From Lineus longissimus (lineage: Eukaryota > Nemertea > Pilidiophora > Heteronemertea > Lineidae), in assembly GCF_910592395.1 (NCBI RefSeq), contig NC_088316.1, positions 19,904,001 through 19,968,000 on the forward strand: a DNA stretch of 64,000 nt, in the 5' to 3' direction. Shown piece by piece: positions 12,990 through 26,400 of this stretch. How positions within the stretch are numbered: the stretch's first letter is position 1; the number at the start of each line of letters is the position of its first letter. The notes beneath the pieces were generated by a model. That model was not told the origin of the DNA, did no database searches, and was given only the letters and a program-made list of their open reading frames with translations. A program made the position numbers and the translations under genes.

Positions 12990-15640
12990 CGTTTACTTTT
13001 GCACCAGTTGTTTACCTCCAGATTCAGATTCTGATAATGACAGGGATTAGCTTCGTTTGTCTCAGAGCAGTGTCTTTGCTGTATTTCCGAGAGCCGTGAA
13101 GAAATAGAAGACTCATTAAGGAGCTGATTATACAACCAGTCCTGAGTGGAAGCATACTTTTTGCTTGTGATCAACTTGTTAGAAGGTATTAAAATGGATA
13201 TCACGCTAATAACGTAATTGCTACGATGGCGTATCAGTAGCTGCACTTAAAACATAACACTAACAGAGAAGGAAACGATGAGGTGTCAAAATGAAGCTAT
13301 TTAGACTAAAAATGCAAAGTGCATCTGGCTCGTCAAGATTATATCCCCTGGTTCGTATCTGACCAGTAACTGATAATGTAGAAGGGAATAGAGGTCCTGA
13401 ACGGATAGTTTACCCATAAGTAGAAAGAATAAAAACAAATTACGTTCATCCAACATCAAGGGAAAGCAAGCGAGAATATCAAATCTGCAATGGAACAGCC
13501 CTTGCTATTCTTTAAGAAGACAAATTGCTCCATACAAGATTACACAACTCAACGACTATGCCTCCGGCTGTCACTTTCAGAACACTTGGACGATATTTTA
13601 ATTCTGCCGCCTGTGCTGTTTTCGTTCGTTGTGTGGTAATTACCTGGATAACAGATACACCTTCATTCCATTACTAGGAGACATTAGCGTCAACAAGTTA
13701 ATTTGTTCCGTTTACCAGTATCTATATCAACAAGAAAAGAATAGAATCTGTCAGCAACACAATAAATCATCAACATTTTTTTTGACTGTGACGATATGTA
13801 AATAAACCATCTAGAAGGGGACTATCATCCACCCAACGCAGAGCTAATAATAGATACAGTAGCTAACAAAACCCGATGCTATGCCCGCTGCTCGACGAAT
13901 CTAAAAGCTTAATAGCGACAAAACGAAATTAAACCGTAAAAAATCAGCAGAGAGATTTGCATAAAGAAAAAGGAGAGACTTCTTTCCTTGAACTGAGGGA
14001 GATGATAAAGAAAGTTATAATCATTCACTTCGGTACTTCCTAACTTTTAACCTTTTTAGTGAAATACCGCTAAATTTCGTTTTTTTTGCGGCAGATGTGA
14101 CACAGCTCATTAAAGTTCCGCTTAAGAACAAGAGCTATGGGATTTGTATCAACTTGCTATTCGTTTAAGTTGTGACGATGATAATCTGTGATAACATGAC
14201 GACGACGAAGAACACAGGATACAAGTAAAGAGTATATTCCAGGATAGAAAGCACACACACACGCAAACTTTGATTTTCATGGTATGTGAAAGAGTGATAA
14301 ATTATACATCACTTCACTAATTTGCTGATGGCTCAGTAAGTTCGTTTTCATGACAACAAAAGAAGAAAATTACCACTTAGCTCATAGTTTCTGATTTTGT
14401 TACCAGAACTGTAATTGATCGGTCAAATTTCAAAGCCAGAGTTAAAGACTGTCAGGTGGGAAATAACAGAGTCGTCTATAGTACTGAAACAGTAAGACTG
14501 GAATCTGATTTGCTTTAAAGAAGGTACATTCGGGTTTATATGAGCTGTTGATGAAGCGACAAATGTGCATAGCTTTGACATTTGTGATCACGGCGCCAGA
14601 CTTTGTAGTTCCAATGAGGGTCCTAATGTAAATTAAACTCTTGTGAGAAATTGAAGCTTTCACTGCAATATGTCTGCAAGTAGATCTTTTAATGGAATTG
14701 CATCAGTTAACATGTCGCGGAAACCCAGCTCAACGTTCTGAAAAGTCACACTTTAATGTTAGGACTAAGCAGTGACGATAATGGCAAGTTGCCAGCATAA
14801 GATTGTGCAAAGATTATCAAGTTTTATCCCGATACTTGATCCATTTCATGTACATTACGCAAATGTTTCACTTGGTGTTTAATTGAGAACCATCTTCCAT
14901 TTGGTTGGTTGAGTGTATGTAACCACTTTAAGAGTATCTTTTCAATTAAGGTTGAGGACAATTTAATGCAATCCCATTATGTGATCGCGTACTTAACATA
15001 GCTATATCAACAATTTTGTAATTCCTCGGGAATCAAAGTTAGAAAAAAAAGTTTCAAACTTTCGCAGTAATCTACGAGGTAAAAGCTCAGATTATCTTTT
15101 TTTCTTATTCTCTTGTTTTCTTATGTTCTGCCAAGAGAAGACCGAAATGAAAATAGGAAAACTTTTGAAATTTCGTGTTTTAAGAATTACCCATTAACCG
15201 CTTGACACATTTTGTTCTTTAGTCGAACATCGCTACACTCTAAACGCTTCCTATGGATTTTGCCCGCAAAGACCGCAGCTCCTGCTCCGGTCGGGCGGAA
15301 ATATATCACCTTGATACGTTAGACATGCACGACGCCTTAGCGAGTTTATAAAAGAATGTATCCTCTATGACGGATGCTTTAATGGACAACCCGAACTGAT
15401 ATCCTTTCATCATATTGTGGTGTTGTTGTGTTGTGTTTTTAATACTTTGCGATATTACAGAGGTTTCATATGAATGATATTATGGACATGGGATTATTAA
15501 AGAATGTAGCGCTAGATAAGGTAACATCTCTACGCTGAATTGTCAGCAATCTGAGGCTGATCAAAAAGGAACTTTGCTAAGTTAGCTACTATATCCTGAG
15601 AGGATATTCTCTTGTCTATTTCAGTGTTGTATGTGTTAGA
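12990..15640. other. AT-rich non-coding stretch
   Basis: No open frame with coding character, no domain and no strong repeat was seen. A short CA run occurs near 14251-14262. Confidence 0.55.
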
Positions 15641-15645
15641 GCGTC

Positions 15646-15707
15646 AAAAATACGCCCTCGCAGCAACAGATACCGGATAATATCTGTCGCAGCGAGGGTA
15701 TATTTTT
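15646..15707. repeat. Strong inverted repeat, 27-bp arms and 8-bp loop
   Basis: Arms 15646-15672 and 15681-15707 match at 23 of 27 positions around the loop CCGGATAA. Each arm has an A/T end, a GC-rich middle (CCCTCGC) and an ACAGATA inner end. The RNA would form one long hairpin. It could be a tiny MITE or a miRNA-like hairpin; the sequence alone does not decide. Confidence 0.8.
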
Positions 15708-15709
15708 TA

Positions 15710-18700
15710 CTCTCTATACATTTCTATACAGTTCCTTAGAGCTGCACTAGCTGAATGATACCAACGAGTCTCTCGCTAACGCAGTTCCACTGGTTTATAG
15801 TGATTCAGGTAGGTCTAGATTACTTGACTATGCCAATGATTAAAGCATTTTATGGATCAAAAACTGCCCAAGGGTACGAGCCGTCTTGCAAAGATCATAG
15901 CTTTAATCAAATTTCACAATTTCACTCGTATCCAACAATCTACTTGAGTTTTTTAAGTGGTATCGCCTCACAAGCCACAGAAACTAATGAAGTGTAGCCA
16001 TGTCAATTCTGTGTATCTTTCAAGAACCCAAGCCCCAATTACAAGAAATAAGATTTAAATTCCCATAAAACAGATATGTTTTATTGAAACAACATATTGA
16101 AGTCAGCTTGATTTATCGTAATTTGATGCTGAAAGATTTGCTGCCGGATCTCTATTTAAGCGTATAACGATTCCTGTGCTAGAGCATTTCATAATGAATC
16201 ATGTTAACGATCCTAACCCATTGGTTGAAAAAAATAATCTTCAAATCAGTAATAGATTTTCACTTTGTTGAGGATGACAGTTTCAGTTACTTAGTATCTT
16301 GCTATAGAGTCACTAATTAGACTACAAATGTCATAAATTTCATCTCATGATCTAGAAAGGAGCTATCACTTTGCATTTGTTTTCTCGATGAGTCACCAAT
16401 TCCGTAGGTGATTGGAAGGAAAATCTGAACTGTGAATAATAGTCTCATTTGTGGCATTACATCATTTTTAAATATTGCAAATGTGATAGTGTATTCATGA
16501 GGTTCGTTGTATACCATAAATACCTCGGGATATTTCATGAATATCACAATATTCATCCAAGGGAAAACTCTTCTTTTTTTACTGTTCTTTATATCAGCAG
16601 AAGATGGATATGGAACGAAAGATAATGCCCTCAGAACAACCACTCTTTGTAATCTCGGTAGATTTGGCCTCAGCTGAAAGTATTAGAACACTGGATCATT
16701 GCCTGGAGACACCGAGCGAGTTCACGAGTCAAGTTGGGAGCCAAATGATTTGCTGCGGTTGGTGCAACGACATCAATTTACCAGAGCGCGACAAACAGAT
16801 TCCTTTGAATACGCCCATCTCATACTAACGTCAATTTTCTGAGCTGTGATGGCTCCCGTCTGGCATACCAGTGGCCAAAACATGCAATAGGTGACTTGTT
16901 TATTACTTATTGTCTTAATGATCTTAACTGTTCATACCGAAGCGAAGCGTATTGAAGTCTTAAGCAGATTCTGGGTGCACGTTCGTCATTTTAGTTGAAA
17001 ACAAGGCAAAAAGAAACGTAGAAGCCACAGCTTTTTGTCGAAATAGATGAAACGAAATGGATAGCCCAGGTTTGAAATCACTAATGAAAGTAAAATCAGT
17101 TACTTTGTATTTCAAACGCCATGCAATCGAATCCGAATCATCATCTGACTGAAGGAAACAGTAAAGAGAAGCGGGAAAATATGGTGACATCTTTTAACGC
17201 CATAATGAAGGGACTCGGAAAAACTTTGTCCATTGGCAGTTGATTGACGACAGAATATCATATCAAACTTATCGATGGCAGTTTGGATGACAACGAGAGT
17301 TTAAAAAGCCTAAAAGCTTCCGTTGGTTGGATTTAATGTGAGGAAACCGGTTAGAAGTACAGGTGTGAGGTGTCCACGTTGCCAGATAAAAGAGACATCT
17401 TCCAGGAGACAGCTCCAGCACCGCAAAATGTTCCTACGCGAGCCAAGCCACCGCGTCTTTTATTATTTGACATTTTCTGCTAAAAGGATACAGTGCGTTA
17501 CTTGTTTCTAAAAAACGAAACTGCCATAGACCGAGCTTTGATCAATCAATGAGACTGAGATGGTATCCTCCTGTTCGGTGAAGTCGGCGATTACATCTTT
17601 GTAATCCAAGACAAAACTCCGGAGCTGTGGCGAAAAAATATAATGAGGGATGGCTTTTCACTTTCATAAAGTCAACAGCGTCACATAGAAAACAGTTAAT
17701 GCTACCATTGACCTTTTCAATACAGCTTAATCTCCGTTTCTTAACGATGCAGGTTTGTCATTTTCGTAATTTCACTTTTTGTGGGCGAATTTGGATTCAG
17801 CGATTCTGTCAACCTGATCTTCATGGCTCTTATCCGATTGATCATCGGATGGCAGGACAATCGCCTTTGTAGTCTTTGGTGGTACGTTGGAAATTATTAG
17901 TTTTTGAGGATCCGGACATCTGGGAAAGATTATCTTTGATAAAGAGAGGCATTCGCCAATTAGGTGGACAATGATTGTAGTTTGGTCAGTTGTAACGGTT
18001 TTTATCGGGTATCTACAAACTGACTTCTATTCAACATAGTCATGGAATCTCGTAAACAAGGCAGTGATGAGGCCTTCGGGCTACTGGCCGTCTTTGATAA
18101 GTAACACCAGACCAGTGCGAGTTCGATCCACACCTTTCAAAATCCTACACCGGTGTAGAAGTCTATAATTTCCTAGGACGTTTTCTTCTTCTACTCAAGC
18201 AATACTGATGATGATGTTGATAATGAGTTCGGCAGGAGATGCAGTAGTTTACTGACAATACGACCAACAATCGCAAATACGCTATACATAGACAATTGGT
18301 TGCATGTACTTCCCTCCTGTGCCCGAGCACTTTGTCTCAAGGAAGTGCTGTGGACACACCTAATACCGGTATTGTCATTAATGGAGCAGGAAGTGATTGT
18401 GGCGTGAGGGAAGCCGATATGACAATGATTGTCTGTGCTACTGGCTGACCAGCATAGGGATTCCGCCTTGTGATGAATGTGGCACACCTTGGATTATGTA
18501 GCGATCTACTGCAACCAAACCTGAGAAATAGAGTTCTGGATGGCATAACAGAGGCATACTTTCTAAAATTAGCTCAGACAGTCAAACAGCAGACACGCAA
18601 GACTTTTTCAATCTCGAACTTACCTAAAAGGGAAACAAATTAGATTATTAAGGATACAGCACTCCTCTCATTGCACAGCCTCACTGATTGATCAAACTAC

Positions 18701-19868
18701 GGCGTTTGCATAATCAGAGAATCACAACTTAGTATCTTACTTTTTACAAACGAGCCAATGGCATACCAAAGTACCTTAACACGCATATAATCTCGCTCCT
18801 TTTGTGAGGCTTTGATTACAAGTAATGTTCTATAGCAAAAACACCGCCATGCGAGCCAAGGTATACTTTTCAGCTTACGGCAAATCAAGTAAAAAAACTT
18901 GCCAGCATCGTTGCGGGTTCTTAATTAAATTTATGAACACTTTGAAGGAGAGAGGCTTTGTCTTTGCGTAACATATCATCATGAGCGTGCGTTTGACAGG
19001 GAAATTTTTTATCCTAGGGCACTGCTGCGTTTATTCTTATTCGTTGCTGTAGTGTTTGTGAAACGGATTGTATGTTCAGTTGAGGGCTACATCGGAATAC
19101 GTTTTCCACAACGAAGACAAATACTGATGTTTGTCGAACTGTCATTGCAGAAGATTTCCTATAAAACTAAGATGTGTCATCCCCTGGCCAGCTTTGCCCA
19201 GGGTGAGCACTGCTACAATGACTCTATGTTGAAACAGGACAACAGACAGATCATTAGCTTGATCATAAGAGAGTTTTCTGGCTCCTCAGGCTATTATTCC
19301 TAATTGATCATTTCTCTAATGGCAAGTCAAATAACAACTTGTCATCTCAACATGAAGCTCTGCACTCCCGATTAACCGGAATCTGTCCTCCTGAAAGACC
19401 TGGCACTTGGTACGACATCGAGGAGGACACAACAGACCGAGAAAAGTTTGCGAAGCAGTGTATAATCATTCTCCCAAAAGCACAATAACTGCTCATCCAA
19501 ATGGCCGCCACGGTCGGCAAGCTGATATTAAACGTGGCTATTAGGCCTACCCTTCTTTCGTATCACCTAGCAAGTTCAAACAATCAGGGACCTAAAACCA
19601 GGAGGTAATTAACTTTGATGTGGAACCATACCCTTGAGAAGACAAAAAAAACAACGATAAACGATACACAGTCTCTTGCCGCTCACTGTGGCGATGATCT
19701 ATCACAACATCCTTCGGTTTCCAATATGGTTTTTCTAATGTTGGTACCCAGGGGCATGAGCAACATCATCAATACGACGGTGTACCTATATCAATAACAT
19801 AGTCCATCGGAGGAGGTTTTTTTCATTGGTGGTGTTGTTTTTGGAAAGGGATTGAGGACAACTAACAG
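15710..19868. other. Non-coding stretch with weak open frames
   Basis: At 15755 an ATG opens 18 codons to CAG/GTAGGT, a donor-like site, but nothing supports it as an exon. A tRNA-like B box (GAGTTCGATCC) is present near 18119-18129 without a matching A box. No gene was recognised. Confidence 0.45.
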
Positions 19869-19994
19869 TACATGGGCTCATCAGATGCTGGTGACTGGGA
19901 GGTCAATGTCTCAACGTCTAACACTCCATGGCCTAATGGTCTGAACTTTCTCATCTGCTACAATCTGACCAAACTGCCAGCTTTGTCCGCATAG
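19869..19994 (+). CDS. Weak candidate terminal exon
   Basis: After CTAACAG (acceptor-like, with a T-rich tract some 30 bp upstream) a frame of 41 codons runs to TAG. Its peptide begins YMGSSDAGDWEVNVSTSNTP. Composition looks coding-like, but the length is within chance and no partner exon was found. Confidence 0.15.
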   Translation, partial: YMGSSDAGDWEVNVSTSNTPWPNGLNFLICYNLTKLPALSA

Positions 19995-22900
19995 TAGGTT
20001 GATTAGATTTGATACTTTAAGGGCCCACAGTGTGAGAGATAGCAGTGTGATAGAATCGTCAATACCTCAAATATGCCAATGCATACATAGTGGTTTGAAT
20101 GTCTTTTACCGCTGTTTCAAATTGTTTTCGGGTATGACCATTGACATTTACCTAAAAGTTAATCAATCAATGGCAGAACGTTGGCTTTCGTGACGATAAT
20201 ATGACATTTCGGTTCAGAAAGACGGAAGCGATATCAACCAAACCCACCCTTCTCCCCACAGAGAAATACACTTATGATTCAACCACAACTCACCAGACTA
20301 AAGCGCACAGCATGTGTATAAAACTGTACATTACGGTGTTTGATATTCGATCAAGTTCCTGTGAAATAACATAAGGTGATCCATCATAAAAGCGACAAGT
20401 ACACATATGCATGGCTCCAAATAGCAGGCCCGGCTGTGACTGAATCACCAACGGTGGAGACCGTTCACGTTTAGGTACCAAAAGGTATTAAGTCAGTTTT
20501 TGATCAGAATTTCGACCTACAACACCCAAAACATTATTTTCTGTCACTTACGTACCTTCCTCAGCCATGAAGTAATTTTGACAACATCATGGACCAAACG
20601 GGGCCTTTAAATACCAAATTCTATAAGCAGGGAAACGTGAAACTCGCTGGAAAACTTGCTGTTGGTCCAAATAACGACAGTTGTAATCTCGTTTTTATCA
20701 TTAATAGGGAACGTGTAAGAAGAACCTTCAGTTATTGGTTTTCCATCAACTAATCAACACTGCGGCCACAAAGCCACAAGCTGATCATCCAGTCCGCATT
20801 AAAGAGAAGAAACGCGATACGTTATTTTGGTATTTTAAACTTGATCGTTTAAGATACAGCAGCATTACAAACAGCTCTTTTAGGACTCCTGGTGGTATAA
20901 AGAATGGACGACAGTCCTTGAAGCCTAGAGCTTAGCGGCGATAAAGCAGTTACTTAAACCGTAATGACTCTTATCATAAGCCATTAACAAGATTTACAAA
21001 TCTGCTTACTGATAAATTCGATTGCCTGGAGTAGCCTTTTGGATGTTAGTGACAGTGGAATTCAATCCCAAATGCACATTATAAGACAACGCTTATGAGA
21101 TTATTAACTGTTTGGTGGTGGTGACTGGTCGACCAGGGGTGACAACTCATAGAAGTAGCTTTAAACAAGTCTAGCTGCACCAGAAACTTATCAAACCGAA
21201 AGAATAAGATTCATTGTAAAATGTACCAGTGTAAAAGACTTCATAATCGTCATTATCGTAATATGACAGAAGGACATGGTATCAATCAGGCATGTAGATG
21301 CAATCATTGATCGTCAATGGTTATCTAAAGACCCATGTCCGAGCGATGATTCTCTGCAGGACCATATCCCAGTGGACCTCTTCTCAATTAGCCATGAGGA
21401 CTCTAGCGGGATCTGAAATCGACATACAAATCCAATCAATCATCATCAATCAGCGGTATCGCCGACACGTAATTACACCTTTCCTGTCTGAGAGCCTTTT
21501 ACAATCGGAGAGTAAAAATATGAAAAGGTTGATAGGTTTTGTCGAAGAAGGGCCATACTTCCGAGCGCTGTCAAGAAATCAGTCTGACGATGCAAAATGA
21601 TTGTATAAATTGTTTGTGGGCGTCATAAACAGCACTCCGGGTGCTTATGGTGCGAACCTTTTTTCTCATTTGGACTCGAGAATCGCTAGCTAGAGGGTTA
21701 AATGGGCAAGACTTAAGAAATCACATACTAAACGTTAAGTGATCTGCTAGCAAAGTCAGTAGCACATGGCTTCAGAGGTATAAGCGAGATAGAATCAACT
21801 GAAAAATGGCTTATATCAGTCTGTAATCATACTATATTTGGGACTTTGTCACCATTTGTTGGGATGCTGGACGATTCTGACGGGTTTTGTGAGTACATCA
21901 GATGCAATGACTTCACAATTCATACAGCCATCTACTTTCTTTCCTGTCTATTGGCCCAGAAGCAGTCTATTTCCTGTAAAAGTAATGACGACTCAACTTT
22001 TTTCTTAAGGTTTTTTGACAGATACAATATTGTGCGTGGATTGTAGTGATATAGACGTGTGGCCGCCGAACACTGCGGGTAATTGATTTTCTGGCCGATT
22101 TCCTGATCGAGTGAGATCAGTGATTACCCTATAAAAAGACTGGCTTGCCATGTGATAGGTGGAATCAATGAAATGCTGCATATTATCATTCTCCAAAGCA
22201 GACATTACGCCTCCTCACACGACAACTACCACTGCGACGGAGTATGGCCTGAGTGAGAGATTCCCTGGATATCATCGGTTTAAGACGTCAAGTGAAAGGG
22301 ACACATTTCATCATGCCTTGATTTTCGTAATCCCTCCCTTCGACCACCACTCAAAGTTTGACCGACCCTCATATCAATAATATCGTACGCCATGAAAACT
22401 TCAGTTGTAGGATTTCCTCTGTTCAGCAGTAATGTCTTGGGGAAATGGATGCACCCCAAACGGCTGCACCTGCAAGCATGAATACTTTCAAGCCACAGAT
22501 TTGGGAACACTACCATCACGGCGCCATGCATATAGCAATGTGCCGTGCCCTAATAAATGCTTCCCGAAATTGGTGGCTTGCATTGGAACTAACTTTTCCC
22601 CCCTTGTCCGTCATTAAAGGCATTCAAGTGTGTTTTTCAACCATGATTATCTCCTTTGTCCCTCCACCACTCAGCGCCCCATTTCTGGAAAGGTGTATAG
22701 GCCGGTTGTATGAAACGTCGTTTATGTCGAATATCATTATGCTTGTAATGTCCCTTTTGCAAATACACCTTCAAGTGTGGCTCTTGGAATTTAGACCAAA
22801 GAAACATGTTTTGAAATATTGAATGGAAAGATCCATTGACTCAGTCGGTTAGGGTCACGGAAGCCATTCGTTTCTTGATCAATTGGTACAAGTCAGCGCC

Positions 22901-23404
22901 ATGCACCATTCTCTAATCGTATTTGTACAGAAATAAAGTCGTAAAGGTAGCCTAAATGCGTCATCTTGATGCATACAACATATTTCTCTACTCTTTCTAT
23001 TTCTTATGCCTTTAGTATCATTAAACAGGGTAACATGACAGCAGACACATAGACATTTAGTATATCGTCACATTTACGGCATCCTGTTATAGCATGCTTC
23101 TGGCGAGTACGTAAATCAATGTATGTCATACATGTGATGCACGTGCAATGGACGCTAATAGTGGCAGAGAGGCAGAGAGACTGTGCTTAAATATTATGTC
23201 TGCCTTGTATCACAGGTCCGATCACTAACCTCCTGGAGATTTTAAAGTATATCCATCGCTGCAATTCAATTTCAAATTAGAAAGTCAAGAATCAATTGAA
23301 GTTAAAAAGTCCTTTAAATCGTCAAATCACCGTTTCATATCAGGTCAGATTGACAAAGGAACGACCTGTTTAGAAAATGACGAAAGCTTTGAGGTTGTTA
23401 TAAG
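19995..23404. other. Upstream intergenic region of the MOXD1-like gene
   Basis: Open frames up to 125 codons (22445-22822, +) overlap other frames and have no recognised domain. On the minus strand, 20295-20430 ends at a GTGAGT donor-like site after a peptide containing CRFYDGSPYVISQELDRIS; this may be a chance frame. No other structure was seen. Confidence 0.4.
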
Positions 23405-23460
23405 CCTTTTATAGATCCGGTGACATCATATCAGCTCGGAGAACCATCCACGATACAAGG
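23405..23460 (+). promoter_or_regulatory. Possible TATA-type core promoter of the MOXD1-like gene
   Basis: A TTTTATAG stretch at 23407-23414 lies about 50 bp before the chosen ATG. Initiation some 30 bp downstream would leave a 5' UTR of only about 20 nt. The start context is ACAAGGATGC, with A at -5 and G at -1, which is acceptable but not strong. The start is supported mainly by the signal peptide that follows directly. An upstream non-coding exon cannot be excluded. Confidence 0.25.
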
Positions 23461-26400
23461 ATGCTCCTTCTGAGTAGTGTTATGGTTTGCCTGGTGGTCC
23501 TCAGGGCCCAGGCGATGCCTTCTCCAAGTCGACCTTATCCCAACCAAAAGATAATGGACAGTAATGGGAACTACCACCTCTATTGGCTTTACGATCACAC
23601 CAGCATCACATTCGAGATTATCGCGAAGACCACTGGATATATTGGTTTAGGATGGTCGCCCAAGGGTGGTATGGCAAATGGTGACATCATCATTTCTGGG
23701 GTGTACGCAAACGGTACAGATTACTTCAAAGTAAGTTATCACACATTACCTCTTCTTGAGAGGACAGAATAAAACAAGAGGCCCAAGGGCCTGGCGCTCA
23801 GCTGGATATGACCTAATAACATAGGACTGAGGGTATAAAGTAGTAAATATCGGCTTTATACTACTGTTTGAAGGTCAAGAGAACACGTTATACCACTAAA
23901 ATTTCCAATGCAGAGCTGCCAGTTGGATGAAATATGATTGAACTAATCAGCCATGGTATGTAAATATTACAGGAGGCAACGGAAGATATCCCTAGTTCAG
24001 TATAGCTTTACAGAAAAAATGGGAGTAACATTATTGTGTTGCTTAAAACGTCTACTTTTTACTCATGTAAGAATCGTAGTACTAATAATAACTTCAACTT
24101 ATTTTCCAGTTATGATAACACAACACGCATCTTCATGATCATGATCTTTCTCAAACTAACTGAATGACCTATTAGTAATCGCCTTGGACGCACAACCTAA
24201 CCACATATCAATCCGCCCCGACGATCGACACATCCATTCGATTCGATAACCGGGTAACCCTCGATAAAGTTTGATAAATAAACTAGAACTGAGATTTCAC
24301 AGGAGCACCTGTGAATTCATGACTCCAGGGTTGTTTTGAGGGCGATATTGTAAGAGTTGGTCTTGAGTACGTGAAGGTCCGTGTGAGGCACCTGGGGAGA
24401 GAAGACTAGTTGAACGATGGGATCATGGAGGTATAAATAATTATTTATACCTCCATGATGGGATCTGACACGGACACTACTATTGATCTCATTATATGAA
24501 TACCATTTAATTACAAAAAAGTGAAAACAGATCATATCATATTCCTTGGGATAAATTAAAATAGGAGTGCGGGAACAAGGTTTTTTAGCAGGAGGAAAGC
24601 GAGAACATTTTGTGCCGTCGTATTCCGATTTGGCTGGTTAGTGGTGAAATCTGCTTTTAATTTTGCAAATTAACATATTCGTTTTTCGAGTTCTAACGTT
24701 GTCTGAATTAAAGATGCTTTCCCAATGCTTGACTGGTCTGGCAATTAAAGAGACATTGCCAGGAAAACGTGACGTCATTTTGGCCATTCTTCTTACCGCA
24801 CGCCCTCTCTCTCCGTAAAAGTTCCTGACATGGTGTGAAGTGGGAGGGCGCACAATGGGAACCACACTGCCGCGATGTTAATAGTTTCTATTTATAGAAT
24901 TCAGCGGCAGAGATTTTAGGCACGGAAAAAGTGGATTAACTCGGCTAATCTCAATGGATTTTACCCAGGAATGTTTTCAAGGCGAGAGAAACATCTGATT
25001 TAAGTACTGCGCTTATTAGATTTCATGTTCAGGCCGAAGATTGGCCTAAAACGTGGACGAAAAGAGTGCATTATCGAGTGTTGGAGAGGTCACGTGATTG
25101 GACGAGAAACCTGAACAAAGTTTTCGTGCTTTTAGCTGTCAACATCAATGGCTATAATATACTCCTACGGAATAGTAGAACTAATAGAACTAATTTCCGA
25201 AGTTTCCAATAGTTTGAACACAAATCAAAACATCGCCCATCAGCTGGACTCAGATCTGCATAAATTACGATAAATAATGATGTCGTCGCTTCAATTTCGC
25301 AAAGAAAGTTGACTCCATTCGAAGGTTGTTTTGACCAAATTCTGTTGAACTCATCGTTATGAGGGCATTTGAACACATTCTCGTTGATCTTTTCTATAAA
25401 CGTGTGAAGTTTCGTACCAAAATACGTTTCCGTAAAGGCTTAAAAAAGAAAATTTGTCACTTACAAAATCATCGCTCCGGTAGAAATAAAAAGGTCACCG
25501 CCATTTTCTTGATGATAGTACTCCAGGTAACCGGCGGGAAATTTAAAGCGGGGTCATCCGGGGTCAAACAACAGTTTTGCTCACTACCGCCAACTGGTGA
25601 TATAAATCCACACTAATCTATTTTATATCAAAACTTCTGTATCATGAAGACCTTTTCAACTTTATTTCGAGCTTTTATCTGCTGGAATAGAGCGTCAAAA
25701 AATTGTTTTTTCATTTACGCATTTTGCCCCCTGGGGAGCTGAATTTGAGTCGAATCGCCCAAATTTTTTTCCGTAAGCAACATTTTCTGCGGTGTTTATA
25801 AGCAAGACTAGATTTGAAGTGCCTCGGTTGTATGATTACAAAATGCCCAACTTTGCCTACAGATGGATGGATGGATGGAAGGATGGCAGGATGGGTGGAA
25901 GGACGGACACCAATTGAATAGCTATTTGACTAGCTCCGCTGACTTTGTCAGCTGAGCTAAAAACCATAGAAACATTCGTAATTAGGATAAAATTCCCGGT
26001 TAGCCCATTCGTCGAGAGGTTATTGATATTTTCATTGATTACGACATATGATTTCAGAACTAATAGCTTAACAATGTAAAACGGCAAACAATAACGTTTT
26101 CTATGTTAACGTATTTCCTTCTTCAGGATTGCCATGGCCTGCACATAAATGCTAAGCCTGTCTGTCACGAAACTCAGGATGTGCTGCCAATAATGAGTCA
26201 AGAGATAGCAGGATACACCAGAGTTAAATTCCGGCGGCAACTGGACACATGTAAAATGCACGACTTGCCCGTTACGGTAAGATTACATGATTCTGATGCA
26301 ATATCGGGTAGCGGAATATTACTTCCAATGCAGTAGATGAATACGATGCCATCTTGACTATACAACGCCTGTTTTATAACGAAGCATGTATGTCGTTTGA

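Larger units (their letters stand above)
23731..26126 (+). other. Intron 1 of the MOXD1-like gene (2.4 kb), repeat-bearing
   Basis: This is by far the longest intron of the gene; the others are 197-682 bp. The donor is a perfect GTAAGT and the acceptor is TTTCCTTCTTCAG. It carries a GGCCC/GGGCC repeat motif near its start (23774-23807), a perfect 38-bp palindrome (24422-24459) and a GGAT-type simple repeat (25860-25907). No coding exon was recognised inside it. Confidence 0.85.

Noticed and set aside
12917-13246. Frames with polyglycine or polyproline around the G20 tract
   Set aside because: Produced by the homopolymer; no other coding evidence.
18119-18129. B-box-like GAGTTCGATCC
   Set aside because: No A box at tRNA spacing and no repeat partner in the window.
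22445-22822. 125-codon plus-strand open frame
   Set aside because: Overlapping frames, no recognised motif, no splice context.
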